Assembly: GCF_003438495.1 (NCBI RefSeq)
Contig: NZ_QSSH01000020.1
Span: 24,077 to 42,145, forward strand
Length of the DNA stretch: 18,069 nt
Direction: 5' to 3'
Source: Collinsella sp. TF05-9AC
GTDB taxonomy: Bacteria > Actinomycetota > Coriobacteriia > Coriobacteriales > Coriobacteriaceae
Part shown: positions 7,303-14,124 of the stretch, one piece after another
Position numbering within the stretch: position 1 is the stretch's first letter
How the letters are laid out: each line of letters begins with the position of its first letter
Notes under the pieces: generated by a model
What the model saw: only the letters and a program-made list of their open reading frames with translations
What the model was told of the DNA's origin: nothing
Databases searched by the model: none
Position numbers and translations under genes: made by a program

Positions 7303-8931
7303 CTATGCCTCAAAGACCACCTTGCCGGCGATCATCGTGAGGGCTGCGGTAGCCTCGAGCACCTCGGCCGGCTCGCAATCAAAGAGATTGCGGTCGAGCA
7401 CGCAGATATCTGCCTGTTTGCCGCACGCGAGCGTGCCGATGCGGTCCTCGGCATGCATGGCGTAGGCGCTGCCATAGGTGTAGGCGCGCAGAGCCTCGGC
7501 CATGGTAATGCGCTCCTGGGGGAACCAGCCCTCAGGGTTGGAACCGTCCTCGAGCATGCGGAAGACCGCGCCGTACACCTCCTCCATGGGCTCCAAGCCC
7601 ACAACGGGGAAGTCACTGCCCAGGTGCACCACGGCTCCGCTGGCAAGCAGGCTATGCAGGGGCCACGAAAGCGCGGCACGCTCGGGACCCACGGCTTCGT
7701 CCTTGGCAAGGTCAGCCATATCGAGCAGCATGTGCCACGGCTGCATGCCGGGGCAGACGCCGAGCTCGGCATAACGCGGCATATCCTCGGGTTGAACCGT
7801 CTCGTTGTGCTCCATGGAGTGGCGACAATCCCGCTTGCCATGCAAGCGCTCGCCCTCCTCAAAGCAATCGAGCACAAAACGCACCGAGCGATCGCCGATT
7901 GCATGGATGCGCGTGTCAACGCCCCATTCCTGCGCCCTCAGGATGGCAGCACGGATGCGTTCCGGCTCCTCCGCGGGCTCACCACAGGTGTCGGGTGCGT
8001 TGCTATAGGGTTCAAGCATCCAGGCGGTATGGTCGGAGCACACACCATCAAGGAACTGCTTAAAGCCGTGCCACTCCACCTGCGTACCCGGGAAGGCGTA
8101 TTTCTCCTTGATCTGCTCGAGCGTCAAGGACTCGTTTTCGAACAGGTCGGTGTACAGGAACACGCGCAGCGGCAAGTCGCCCTTGGCATTAAGACCTGCC
8201 AACACCGCATACGGGTTTTCCATGCTCACAAACGTAGGATTGACCATGCCGACCGTAGTGATTCCCAGGGCATTGGCGCGCCGGGCGGTTTTTGCAAACG
8301 ACGCGTCAACAACCTCGGGCGCTGGGTCGTAGACCTCGTCCATAAAGAAGGCGCCGGCGTTGTTGGAAAACACGCCCGTCAGATTGCCGTCGGCATCCTT
8401 AAGGATCTTGCCGCCTGCGGGATCGGGCGTCTGCGAAGTTACTCCCACCTTGTTGATGGCGCAGGTATTGGCACTAAAGGTATGCAAGTCAACCTGCTGC
8501 AGAAATACCGGGCGGTCGGAGATGTACTCATCGATCATCGCGGCCGTGGGCATCTCGGGGACATCCCACTGGAACTGGATAATCTGGCAGCCCAGAATCC
8601 ACTCGTTATCGGGATGGTCGGCCGCAAACGCCACGACACGTTCCATCGCCATCTCAAAACTGGTGCAGTCGATGAGGTTGACGGCAAAATCGGGGTCGGT
8701 CATAAACGCGCCCTGGGCAAAATGCGTGTGCGAGTCGATCAGGCCGGGCATGACGAGCTGGTCGCCAAAGTCGCGCACCTCGGTATCGGGACCGATAAAC
8801 GGTGCCAGGTGAGCATCGTCACCGCAGGCAACGATTTTATCGCCCCGCACGGCAACGCCGCCCTTAAACGGCTCGAGCCCATCGCCGGTAAAGACGGCGT
8901 CGCTCTTGATAACTACATCAGCCTTGTCCAT
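7303..8931 (-). CDS. Amidohydrolase family 3 (YtcJ-like) metal hydrolase
   Basis: A 542-residue member of the amidohydrolase superfamily, Amidohydrolase_3 branch, which hydrolyses C-N bonds of amides, N-acyl or cyclic imide substrates in a metal-containing TIM barrel. Visible: beta-sandwich start (DVVIKSDAVFTGDG), the metal HxH at His68/His70 in PGLIDSHTHF, a FKQFLDG segment that may carry the bridging lysine, HAIGD and HSMEH with further metal histidines, the GSDFPV motif with the catalytic aspartate, and a closing beta-sandwich (GKQADICVLD). Start at 8931 because GAGGAGG lies 6 nt upstream; the ATG at 8949 is part of that leader. No signal peptide. It heads a probable two-gene unit with the MATE exporter and carries a hairpin-rich leader and an operator-like motif shared with the carbamoyltransferase. 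The substrate cannot be assigned; a carbamoyl- or acyl-amine is speculation. Confidence 0.88.
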   Translation of the reverse strand: MDKADVVIKSDAVFTGDGLEPFKGGVAVRGDKIVACGDDAHLAPFIGPDTEVRDFGDQLVMPGLIDSHTHFAQGAFMTDPDFAVNLIDCTSFEMAMERVVAFAADHPDNEWILGCQIIQFQWDVPEMPTAAMIDEYISDRPVFLQQVDLHTFSANTCAINKVGVTSQTPDPAGGKILKDADGNLTGVFSNNAGAFFMDEVYDPAPEVVDASFAKTARRANALGITTVGMVNPTFVSMENPYAVLAGLNAKGDLPLRVFLYTDLFENESLTLEQIKEKYAFPGTQVEWHGFKQFLDGVCSDHTAWMLEPYSNAPDTCGEPAEEPERIRAAILRAQEWGVDTRIHAIGDRSVRFVLDCFEEGERLHGKRDCRHSMEHNETVQPEDMPRYAELGVCPGMQPWHMLLDMADLAKDEAVGPERAALSWPLHSLLASGAVVHLGSDFPVVGLEPMEEVYGAVFRMLEDGSNPEGWFPQERITMAEALRAYTYGSAYAMHAEDRIGTLACGKQADICVLDRNLFDCEPAEVLEATAALTMIAGKVVFEA

Positions 8932-9064
8932 GCGAGCCTCCTCAGGCATCTTTGGTTGTAACGCGGACGCACCGCCCGCGTGGGCACTCGGTTGGGAGCG
9001 TAGCGCTCCCGCATCGGCGCGTGCCTACAAGCCGTGCTCGGACGTCTGTCCCACGTCCGCGGCT
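8932..9064 (-). other. Hairpin-rich leader of the amidohydrolase
   Basis: Upstream of the start codon are successive stems: ACGCGG (8961-8966) / CCGCGT (8976-8981); GGGAGCG (8994-9000) / CGCTCCC (9004-9010); and a two-part hairpin AAGCCG (9029-9034) / CGGCTT (9059-9064) with GGACGT (9040-9045) / ACGTCC (9053-9058). No T-tract follows, so they look like leader RNA structure rather than a terminator. From 9065 to 9246 there is no gene; it holds the motif at 9140-9167 and a weak stem GTGTGG/CCACAC at 9201-9216. Confidence 0.4.
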
Positions 9065-9139
9065 TCGCGCTACACCCATTGATACACAGGGGCAAATCCG
9101 TGCCAAGGCCAGGGACCGCAAACGGTCAGTTTAAGCAGG

Positions 9140-9167
9140 TTTACACGCTTTACCTGCAGGTTTATTG
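9140..9167. promoter_or_regulatory. Operator-like motif, amidohydrolase upstream region
   Basis: The plus strand reads ACCTGCAGGTTTAT at 9152-9165, flanked by GCAGGTTTAC (9135-9144). On the opposite strand this is CAATAAACCTGCAGGT followed by AAAGCGTGTAA. Almost the same string, CAATATAAACCCGCAGGT followed by CAAGAGTTTAC, lies upstream of the carbamoyltransferase (16925-16953). It is about 210 bp upstream of the amidohydrolase start and just beyond the end of a membrane LuxR gene, so it may be a LuxR-regulator site. Confidence 0.45.
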
Positions 9168-9246
9168 TCTGAGATTATTACCGCTTCATTACGCCCAACG
9201 GTGTGGCCGCCCACACAGCAAGACCCGCATGCGAGGAAGAATGAGG

Positions 9247-10239
9247 CTAGGAACGCCAAAAGGTATCTATAAGGTCATCTCGGTTGGAGACGCCGCTTTT
9301 AACGTAGATGCGATGCAAGTGTGCCTTGACCGTGCCAGGGCTGATGACCAACTCGCTGGCGATGTTTTGGGCGTCGTTGCCCTTCAGCACCAGCGTGAGC
9401 ACCTCCTGCTCGCGCCGTGACAGCTTATGGGCGTCGGCATAAATCACCACACGCGATGCGAGATCGTCCTCAGAGCTTGCGCTCTCGGCTGCCACGTCCT
9501 CATCGGCACGCGGATGACGGGCATACACACGCAGGATATGGCTAAGCTGGCAAAAAAGCTGAGCCGCGCATACCACGAGCAGCACGTTTTCGGAGATATT
9601 GCGCTCGGACAGATACCACAAAAAGAGGCCGATGACGGGGTTTTGGGAGTCGGGGCGGCAGAACAAGATCATGTAGGTGTCCTCGGCGATCACGCAAAAC
9701 ACAAGAACGAAGGCCACCTTCCAAAAGAGCTTTGAGCGGTCGAGGTCGAGTTTCTCAACACGCGTTGCTCTGTACCGGTAATGCCAGGCGGCATAGGCAA
9801 GACATCCTACATTACCCAGGTCACGCGTGAGCCAAAAGAGATACTGCTGCACCTCTCCGGCAGCGCCGCTGCGAGGCACCAGCAGCAATTGCAAGATTGA
9901 AAACGGCACGATAGCGAGTCCGAGCATGCGCGACGTCGGTCTTTTGCGCAAGCGCGCAAACATCCATAGCACCACGCAGGCATAGATGGCAATACCAAGC
10001 ACGCAGCGCAGCAAGGGGTGCTGCAGCGGCTCGCTAAAGGTAACGGCGTAGTCGTATTTGAGCCGATTGTACTCGTCAAAAAAGATGACCGACATATCGA
10101 GCATATAGAGCAAAAAACCCGCCGCGGCCACGAGGCTGTCGCGACGGCGCGTCATGAGCCAAACCACCAATGCCACGGCACTGGTCACCAGAGCCACACC
10201 CATGATAATCGTGGTGTAGATATAGAACGCGAAACTCAT
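9247..10239 (-). CDS. Membrane-anchored LuxR-family regulator (AguR-like paralog)
   Basis: A 330-residue one-component regulator: about seven hydrophobic helices over residues 1-240, then a linker rich in Glu/Ser and a C-terminal LuxR helix-turn-helix (LSRREQEVLTLVLKGND, then ISPGTVKAHLHRIYVKSGVS). It is paralogous to the regulator at 17102: both share IFF.EY near the second helix, AED.Y.IL in a late helix and YLSERN.SENV shortly after. In Lactococcus lactis and Streptococcus mutans the agmatine regulator AguR is a membrane LuxR protein of this layout, so agmatine sensing is plausible but unproven here. Start at 10239 with GGGGAGG about 5 nt upstream. It lies between the second antiporter and the amidohydrolase on the same strand, with the small plus-strand gene at 10368 divergent from it. 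Confidence 0.88.
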   Translation of the reverse strand: MSFAFYIYTTIIMGVALVTSAVALVVWLMTRRRDSLVAAAGFLLYMLDMSVIFFDEYNRLKYDYAVTFSEPLQHPLLRCVLGIAIYACVVLWMFARLRKRPTSRMLGLAIVPFSILQLLLVPRSGAAGEVQQYLFWLTRDLGNVGCLAYAAWHYRYRATRVEKLDLDRSKLFWKVAFVLVFCVIAEDTYMILFCRPDSQNPVIGLFLWYLSERNISENVLLVVCAAQLFCQLSHILRVYARHPRADEDVAAESASSEDDLASRVVIYADAHKLSRREQEVLTLVLKGNDAQNIASELVISPGTVKAHLHRIYVKSGVSNRDDLIDTFWRS

Positions 10240-10272
10240 GCCCGCCTCCCCTGTCTAGATGCTGTGAGGATG

Positions 10273-10302
10273 TTGACAGATTCTTTGCCGCAAGATTAGA
10301 CT
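10273..10302 (+). promoter_or_regulatory. Possible promoter of the small gene at 10368
   Basis: A perfect -35 TTGACA (10273-10278) is followed after 18 bp by TAGACT (10297-10302), 4 of 6 matches to a -10. Downstream, TAAACG and CGTTTA form an inverted repeat around 10310-10330, and CTCACCGAT occurs twice (about 10301 and 10348), candidate operator elements in the divergent gap. Confidence 0.35.
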
Positions 10303-10367
10303 CACCGATTAAACGTACTGTATCGTTTAGATAAACAAGCTGTGTCTCACCGATGAAAGGAGATGCC

Positions 10368-10559
10368 ATGACACCGATCGCTCCGCTCAAGATGCTCGTC
10401 GCGCCCGCCGCCAAGGCCATCACCCGACTCGGTTCTTCCATGACCTACGACAATGTCCCCTGCGCCGTTGAGGCGCGTTCGGACAGCTGCCCCTACCTGG
10501 GCCACGTCCCCTACTTTGCACCCAAGCTCGCATCTGATCCCGAGCAGCGTGAGCAGTAA
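10368..10559 (+). CDS. Small hypothetical protein, 63 residues
   Basis: A short gene with a strong ribosome site: AAAGGAG at 10356-10362, 5 nt before the ATG. The product begins MTPIAPLKMLVAPAAKAITRL, an amphipathic or weakly hydrophobic N-terminal helix, then a polar part with two cysteines nine residues apart (CAVEARSDSC) and PYLGHVPYF. No known domain is recognised. Codon third positions are G/C-rich like the neighbours, which supports real coding. It is divergent from the membrane LuxR regulator and convergent with the second antiporter, 35 bp away. Possible roles (small regulator, membrane-associated peptide) are guesses; the gene itself is probable because of the ribosome site and position. 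Confidence 0.55.
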   Translation: MTPIAPLKMLVAPAAKAITRLGSSMTYDNVPCAVEARSDSCPYLGHVPYFAPKLASDPEQREQ

Positions 10560-10594
10560 TCCAAGATGCATCTAGCACCGCACAACTCGCGGCG

Positions 10595-12004
10595 CTACTG
10601 TTTTGGTGCAAAGCGACCTGTCCCCCTTGCGCCAACGCCGGGATTGTCGATGCTGCGGCCGCGGCGCGATATGAGGCGCGAAACCTCGCCCAGCAACACG
10701 CCGATCACCACACCCATGAGGATCGGCAACTTTGACATCTCGGCGGGCGAGCTGTTAAGCGGCACGATTGTCGCAACAATCGAAAGCACGAGTTCTACCA
10801 CCGGCACCGCAAGCGCTACCGCAAGCACCTTGCCCTCGAAGGGCGCGCGAAACACGCGCGGGCGGTCGTCGTATTTACGCAGGCGCCAAAACGCCGGGAA
10901 CATCGGGATATAGCTCATGAGCAGAAAGACGACGTTCATCGAGAAGAAGACCCAAAAGACGTCGGAACCTTCACCCAGCGGAATCTGAAGTAGCAGCACC
11001 AAGCTGGCAAAACAACCGTTAATGAGTGCCGAGCCGTTGGGCATGCCGGTCTTCTTGGACACCAGCGCAAAGGGACGCGGCATGTTGCCATGGCGCGCGG
11101 CATAGCTCGCCACGTTGTTGACGCCAAAGCTCCAACAGATCATGTTGGCAAACAGCGTTACCAGAAAGGCCACGCCCACGACCATCGTCAGCGGGTGAGC
11201 GCGCCCCACCATGGCGGCAACCGCGTCCACAATGCCCGAATCGAGTGAAAGCTGCTCGGTGGGAACCGCGGCTCCAATACCGATGCCACAGATAATGTAG
11301 ATCGCCGCGATGGCAACGCCACCGGCGATAACCGCCTTGGGGATATCGCGCGATGGGTTCTTCATCGTGCTGGCAAAGGTCGCGACCACCTCAAAGCCCA
11401 TAAAGTTGAATAGGATGATTGAAAGATACGTCAGTGAGTTAGTGTCTCCCAGATCGGGGACAAATGTCTTAAACGACATATCGTTGGCAAAGCCGTTGTT
11501 GCAGGCAAACCAGATGCCGATGATTCCCACCACGGCGGTAATGAGCACCTTGATGACGGCGCCGCCATCCATGACCCAATCGGCCTCGGCCACCGGCTGC
11601 ATTGCCATGACCGTGACGCCCCACACAAAGGCAAGCTCGATGGCAATTCGGACCCCAAGCGAAAATTCGATGCCCCATACCGCATTGATGACACTGGGGA
11701 ACATGCAGGCGATACTTGCCACCCACAGTGGAAAGTTGACCCAATAGCACCAGGAGCAGCGTGCACACCAACGGTCTCCCAAGCCCAGGCGAACCCAGTC
11801 GTACAGGCCGCCCTCGGAATCGAACGCCGTACCGAGCTCGGCCACCACCAGGCCATAGGGAAGCAAAAACGTAATGATAAGGAAGATCCACCAGAAGAAC
11901 TGCACGTTACCCATGGCAGATGCCGGAGCAGCCGCCTCGATGGTAAAGACAACGCAGATAACCGAGAGGATGACCTCGAACAGGGAGAACTTTTTACCTG
12001 CCAT
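10595..12004 (-). CDS. APC-superfamily amino acid/amine antiporter, second copy
   Basis: A 469-residue integral membrane transporter with 12 predicted helices of the APC (amino acid-polyamine-organocation) superfamily. The first helix carries EAAAPASAMGN, and later motifs include FWWIFLIITFLLPYG, EGGLYDWVRLGLGD and FNFMGFEVVATFAS, typical of glutamate/GABA- and agmatine/putrescine-type exchangers. It is clearly paralogous to the transporter at 14125-15564, with near-identical motifs throughout. Start at 12004, with AGGGGAAG about 8 nt upstream. It follows agmatine deiminase copy 2 after a 546-bp structured gap and is followed by the second membrane LuxR gene. Exchange of agmatine for putrescine is the likeliest job but another amine or amino acid pair is possible; the C-terminal tail differs from the first copy. 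Confidence 0.85.
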   Translation of the reverse strand: MAGKKFSLFEVILSVICVVFTIEAAAPASAMGNVQFFWWIFLIITFLLPYGLVVAELGTAFDSEGGLYDWVRLGLGDRWCARCSWCYWVNFPLWVASIACMFPSVINAVWGIEFSLGVRIAIELAFVWGVTVMAMQPVAEADWVMDGGAVIKVLITAVVGIIGIWFACNNGFANDMSFKTFVPDLGDTNSLTYLSIILFNFMGFEVVATFASTMKNPSRDIPKAVIAGGVAIAAIYIICGIGIGAAVPTEQLSLDSGIVDAVAAMVGRAHPLTMVVGVAFLVTLFANMICWSFGVNNVASYAARHGNMPRPFALVSKKTGMPNGSALINGCFASLVLLLQIPLGEGSDVFWVFFSMNVVFLLMSYIPMFPAFWRLRKYDDRPRVFRAPFEGKVLAVALAVPVVELVLSIVATIVPLNSSPAEMSKLPILMGVVIGVLLGEVSRLISRRGRSIDNPGVGARGTGRFAPKQ

Positions 12005-12176
12005 GGCACGCTTCCCCTACAGCAAAAAGGATGGCATCTGTACCGAAGGCGCAGCCCAAGGTAGGGTTGCAGGCCGCGTCACCGGTGCAGGTGCCATCCC
12101 AAAGAGAAGAGAGGATGCAATTGTTGGACCAACGCTCGCGGAACAGGCGCGTGTAGATAACGATACGCTGGTACAT
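11994..12176 (-). CDS. Possible small cysteine-rich ORF overlapping the antiporter start
   Basis: A 60-codon frame starts at an ATG preceded by GGAG 5 nt upstream (12182-12185) and ends 11 nt inside the antiporter gene, an arrangement typical of translational coupling. The product begins MYQRIVIYTRLFRERW, then has five cysteines (20, 30, 36, 42, 57) in segments such as DGTCTGDAACNPTLGCAFG. The first 25 codons favour C or G at the third position, as real genes here do. No family is recognised. The second half coincides with a terminator-like hairpin, so it may instead be leader RNA, or a leader peptide controlling the antiporter. Low to moderate confidence. Confidence 0.35.
   Translation of the reverse strand: MYQRIVIYTRLFRERWSNNCILSSLWDGTCTGDAACNPTLGCAFGTDAILFAVGEACHGR
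12024..12099 (-). terminator. Terminator-like hairpin (attenuator candidate) before the antiporter
   Basis: On the minus strand GGATGGCACCTGCACC (12099-12084) pairs with GGTACAGATGCCATCC (12044-12029), 14 of 16 positions, across a 39-nt loop, and is followed by five U (12028-12024). It ends 20 bp before the antiporter ATG and just ahead of its ribosome site (12011-12018), so its formation could stop transcription into the gene. Confidence 0.55.
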
Positions 12177-12231
12177 AGATACTCCGATCAAAACGGCCGC
12201 GATTGCGACCGGAATCTTTTGGCAATTGAAG

Positions 12232-12300
12232 ACGCGTCTGACCTGGGATATTCAAGCGAACAATTGGCCTAACCCGCAATAAATCCCAGATCAGACGCGT
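12232..12300. repeat. 18-bp inverted repeat (17/18) in the antiporter leader
   Basis: ACGCGTCTGACCTGGGAT (12232-12249) is matched by the reverse complement of 12283-12300 at 17 of 18 bases; loop 33 nt. No T-tract on either side. Part of the series of hairpins between deiminase copy 2 and the antiporter. Confidence 0.7.
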
Positions 12301-12316
12301 ACTCAATCAAAGAGGC

Positions 12317-12348
12317 GGGCACTCCGAAGTGGAGGCAACGGAGTGCCC
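12317..12348. repeat. 10-bp perfect hairpin
   Basis: GGGCACTCCG (12317-12326) pairs with CGGAGTGCCC (12339-12348), loop 12 nt. It lies between the two larger inverted repeats. Confidence 0.65.
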
Positions 12349-12450
12349 AAAGAAAAACCCAGCCGACCAAGACATCGAATAAACCGACCATCAATGCCCC
12401 GAGATGGTCACGGTGCGATTCACCGACTGTCCGATTGATCGGCTGGGTTT
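12348..12450 (-). terminator. Branched hairpin closed by a 12-bp stem, U-tract on minus strand
   Basis: AAACCCAGCCGA (12355-12366) pairs perfectly with TCGGCTGGGTTT (12439-12450). Inside are two smaller stems, GACCATC/GATGGTC (12386-12392 with 12403-12409) and CGGTG/CACCG (12411-12415 with 12421-12425). Read on the minus strand the outer stem is followed by TTTTTCTTT. This could be a terminator with a large loop after the deiminase or a structured RNA regulating readthrough into the antiporter. Nearby, GGGCAT (12482-12487) / ATGCCC (12502-12507) forms another small stem after the deiminase stop. Confidence 0.5.
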
Positions 12451-12550
12451 CTGAGGTGCGGCAGATTGCCCTGAAAGAGGAGGGCATAGACCTTAAGGGT
12501 CATGCCCGACGATTGAAGGGCAAGGTGCCGTGCCTCGGGAAGACAGACAA

Positions 12551-13756
12551 TTACGCGGACGGCTCCTGCTGAGTAATGCAGTGGATGTTGCCGCCACCGA
12601 AGACGACCTGCTCGGACTGAACGCCGACGCACTTGTAGACGCCCTCGCCCCAGACCTCGTCGTAGATCTTCTGGAGCGTGTCGACGGCCAGCTGGTCGTT
12701 CTCGTCGCCGTACTGCGGGACGATAACGCCGTGGTTGGTCACGAGGTAGTTCATGTAGGAGGCGATCAGCGGCTCGTCGGGGACGCGCGGCTCGGCGTTC
12801 TCGTCGGCGTCGATGGTGTCGCAGGAAGCCTGGTCCATGAACAGCGGGTTCACGGGCATGCAGAGCTTGTAGACCTTCATCTTGCGGCCCTTGGCGTCGA
12901 CGGCGTTGGAGAGGGTCTCGTAGGCAGCGTGGCACTGCTCGTAGAACGGATACTCGGGATCGTCGGTCCAAATGCAGGCCATGACGCCCGGCGCGATGAA
13001 CGTGGCGACGTCGTCGATGTGGCCGTTGGTCTCCTCGGGGTCGATGCCCTCCTTGACCCAGATGACCTTCTCGACACCCAGGTAATCCTTGAGGTGCTCG
13101 TCCATGTAGGCGCGAAGCTCCTCGCTCCAGGGCTCAAACTTCTTGCGGTACTTGGGCCAGATGGACTCGGGATCCTCTTCCTCCTCCAGAACCGCAGAGC
13201 AGGTGCGGCCCGGGGAAAGCAGGCACTGGTCGGTCACGACAAGGGTGCCCTCGCCGTCGACGGTGATGGAGCCGCCCTCGAGGATCATGTCGTCGGGACG
13301 ATAGCGGCGGCAGCCGGAGAGCTCAGCCATCTTGAGGGCGATCTGCTCGTCCTTGTCCCACGGGAAGTACAGGCCGTCGACGAGGCCGCCGTAGGCGTTG
13401 AAGTGCCAGTGGTTGGCGCGCTTCTCGCCCTTGCCGTTGATGACGTAGGTGGCGGCAGTGTCGCGGAACCAGGCGTCGTCGGTGGTCATCTCGATGACGG
13501 TGACGTTCTCGTCGTTCTCGAAGACGGCCTTGCAGTTGGCGTAGTCGACCTGGTTGGCGCACATATAGACCGGGGTGAACTCGGAGATGGCGCGGGCGAT
13601 GGCGGCATACTGCTTCTGGGCCGGCTTGGCGCCGTGGGCCCAGGTGTCGGTGCGGTGGGGCCAGCCCATCCACACGCGATCCTGCGGGGCGAACTCGGCG
13701 GGCATGAAGAAGCCGTCGGCCTTGGGGGTGGACTCGGACTCGGTGATCGTACGCAT
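12551..13756 (-). CDS. aguA: Agmatine deiminase, copy 2 (agu operon copy)
   Basis: Agmatine to N-carbamoylputrescine plus ammonia, cytosolic. The 401 residues are longer than copy 1 because of an insertion at about 181-212 rich in acidic residues and Trp (LEEEEDPESIW, FEPWSEEL). Catalytic positions are kept: Glu160 (MILEGGS), His246 and Asp248 (TNGHIDD), Cys393 (GGGNIHCITQQ). One departure: the segment usually RDxGP reads FRDTAATYV, so the Gly-Pro after the aspartate is replaced by Ala-Ala, while copy 1 keeps it. Start at 13756 with GGAGGAAA just upstream; the frame extends further up but without a start site. It is third in the carbamoyltransferase-antiporter-deiminase run, where aguA is expected. 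A changed substrate preference is possible. Confidence 0.92.
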   Translation of the reverse strand: MRTITESESTPKADGFFMPAEFAPQDRVWMGWPHRTDTWAHGAKPAQKQYAAIARAISEFTPVYMCANQVDYANCKAVFENDENVTVIEMTTDDAWFRDTAATYVINGKGEKRANHWHFNAYGGLVDGLYFPWDKDEQIALKMAELSGCRRYRPDDMILEGGSITVDGEGTLVVTDQCLLSPGRTCSAVLEEEEDPESIWPKYRKKFEPWSEELRAYMDEHLKDYLGVEKVIWVKEGIDPEETNGHIDDVATFIAPGVMACIWTDDPEYPFYEQCHAAYETLSNAVDAKGRKMKVYKLCMPVNPLFMDQASCDTIDADENAEPRVPDEPLIASYMNYLVTNHGVIVPQYGDENDQLAVDTLQKIYDEVWGEGVYKCVGVQSEQVVFGGGNIHCITQQEPSA

Positions 13757-14124
13757 AAGATTTCCTCCAAATCGAACGATCGCTTGCTGCGGGCGGGTTA
13801 CCCGCAGCCTAAAACCAAGAGATGGTAGGCGCCCGTTCCCCGGCAAAGGTCGGGGCGCCCGGTGCCGGTTTTCACGGAATCGCACCGGCAAGCGACGACG
13901 TAACCAAGTGCGCGGAGACAAAACGCACGAAGGATACGGAAGAGAGATTGGGGTGGGCGGTGGTTACCGGAGCTATCGCTCACACCCACCCCGGGGGAAT
14001 GGTTAGCAAACCTGTCGCTTGGACACGCCTCCGAAGAGGCTAGAGTGCCCGGAGTCGGGAGCGACAAGCCCGACGAAGCGCGCGTTGGTACACGAGGAGG
14101 GTTGGAGCCCCAGAACCGGGTGCT
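13757..14124 (-). other. Structured intergenic region between antiporter and deiminase copy 2
   Basis: No gene is seen in these 368 bp. Several stems are present: GCTGCGGG/CCCGCAGC (13786-13793 with 13801-13808); TGCCGGT/ACCGGCA (13863-13869 with 13884-13890); GGCGCC twice (13828-13833 and 13854-13859) with CCCCG/CGGGG between; and on the minus strand GCCTC-TTCG-GAGGC (14027-14040), a C(UUCG)G tetraloop hairpin, which is extra stable in RNA. The region could be an untranslated leader for the deiminase, mRNA-processing signals, or an unrecognised regulatory RNA. It matches no riboswitch class that I know. Confidence 0.45.
13938..13992 (-). terminator. Possible terminator downstream of the first antiporter
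   Basis: GGGGTGGG (13950-13957) pairs with CCCACCCC (13985-13992) across a 27-nt structured loop; on the minus strand it is followed by AATCTCTCTTCC, only a weak U-rich tail. Partial termination between antiporter and deiminase is possible. Confidence 0.35.

Noticed and set aside
5779..8961. Long plus-strand frames opposite the MATE and amidohydrolase genes (5779-7059, 7249-8961)
   Set aside because: His/Gly/Asp-rich shadow frames antisense to clear family members, with no own ribosome sites.
12061..12120. T-box riboswitch upstream of the second antiporter
   Set aside because: GGGATGGCACC resembles the T-box core, but that sequence itself forms the terminator-like stem, and no specifier stem with AG-bulge could be found.
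12079..12306. 75-codon minus-strand frame in the antiporter leader
   Set aside because: It crosses several hairpins, lacks a convincing ribosome site, and competes with the better-supported frame starting at 12176.
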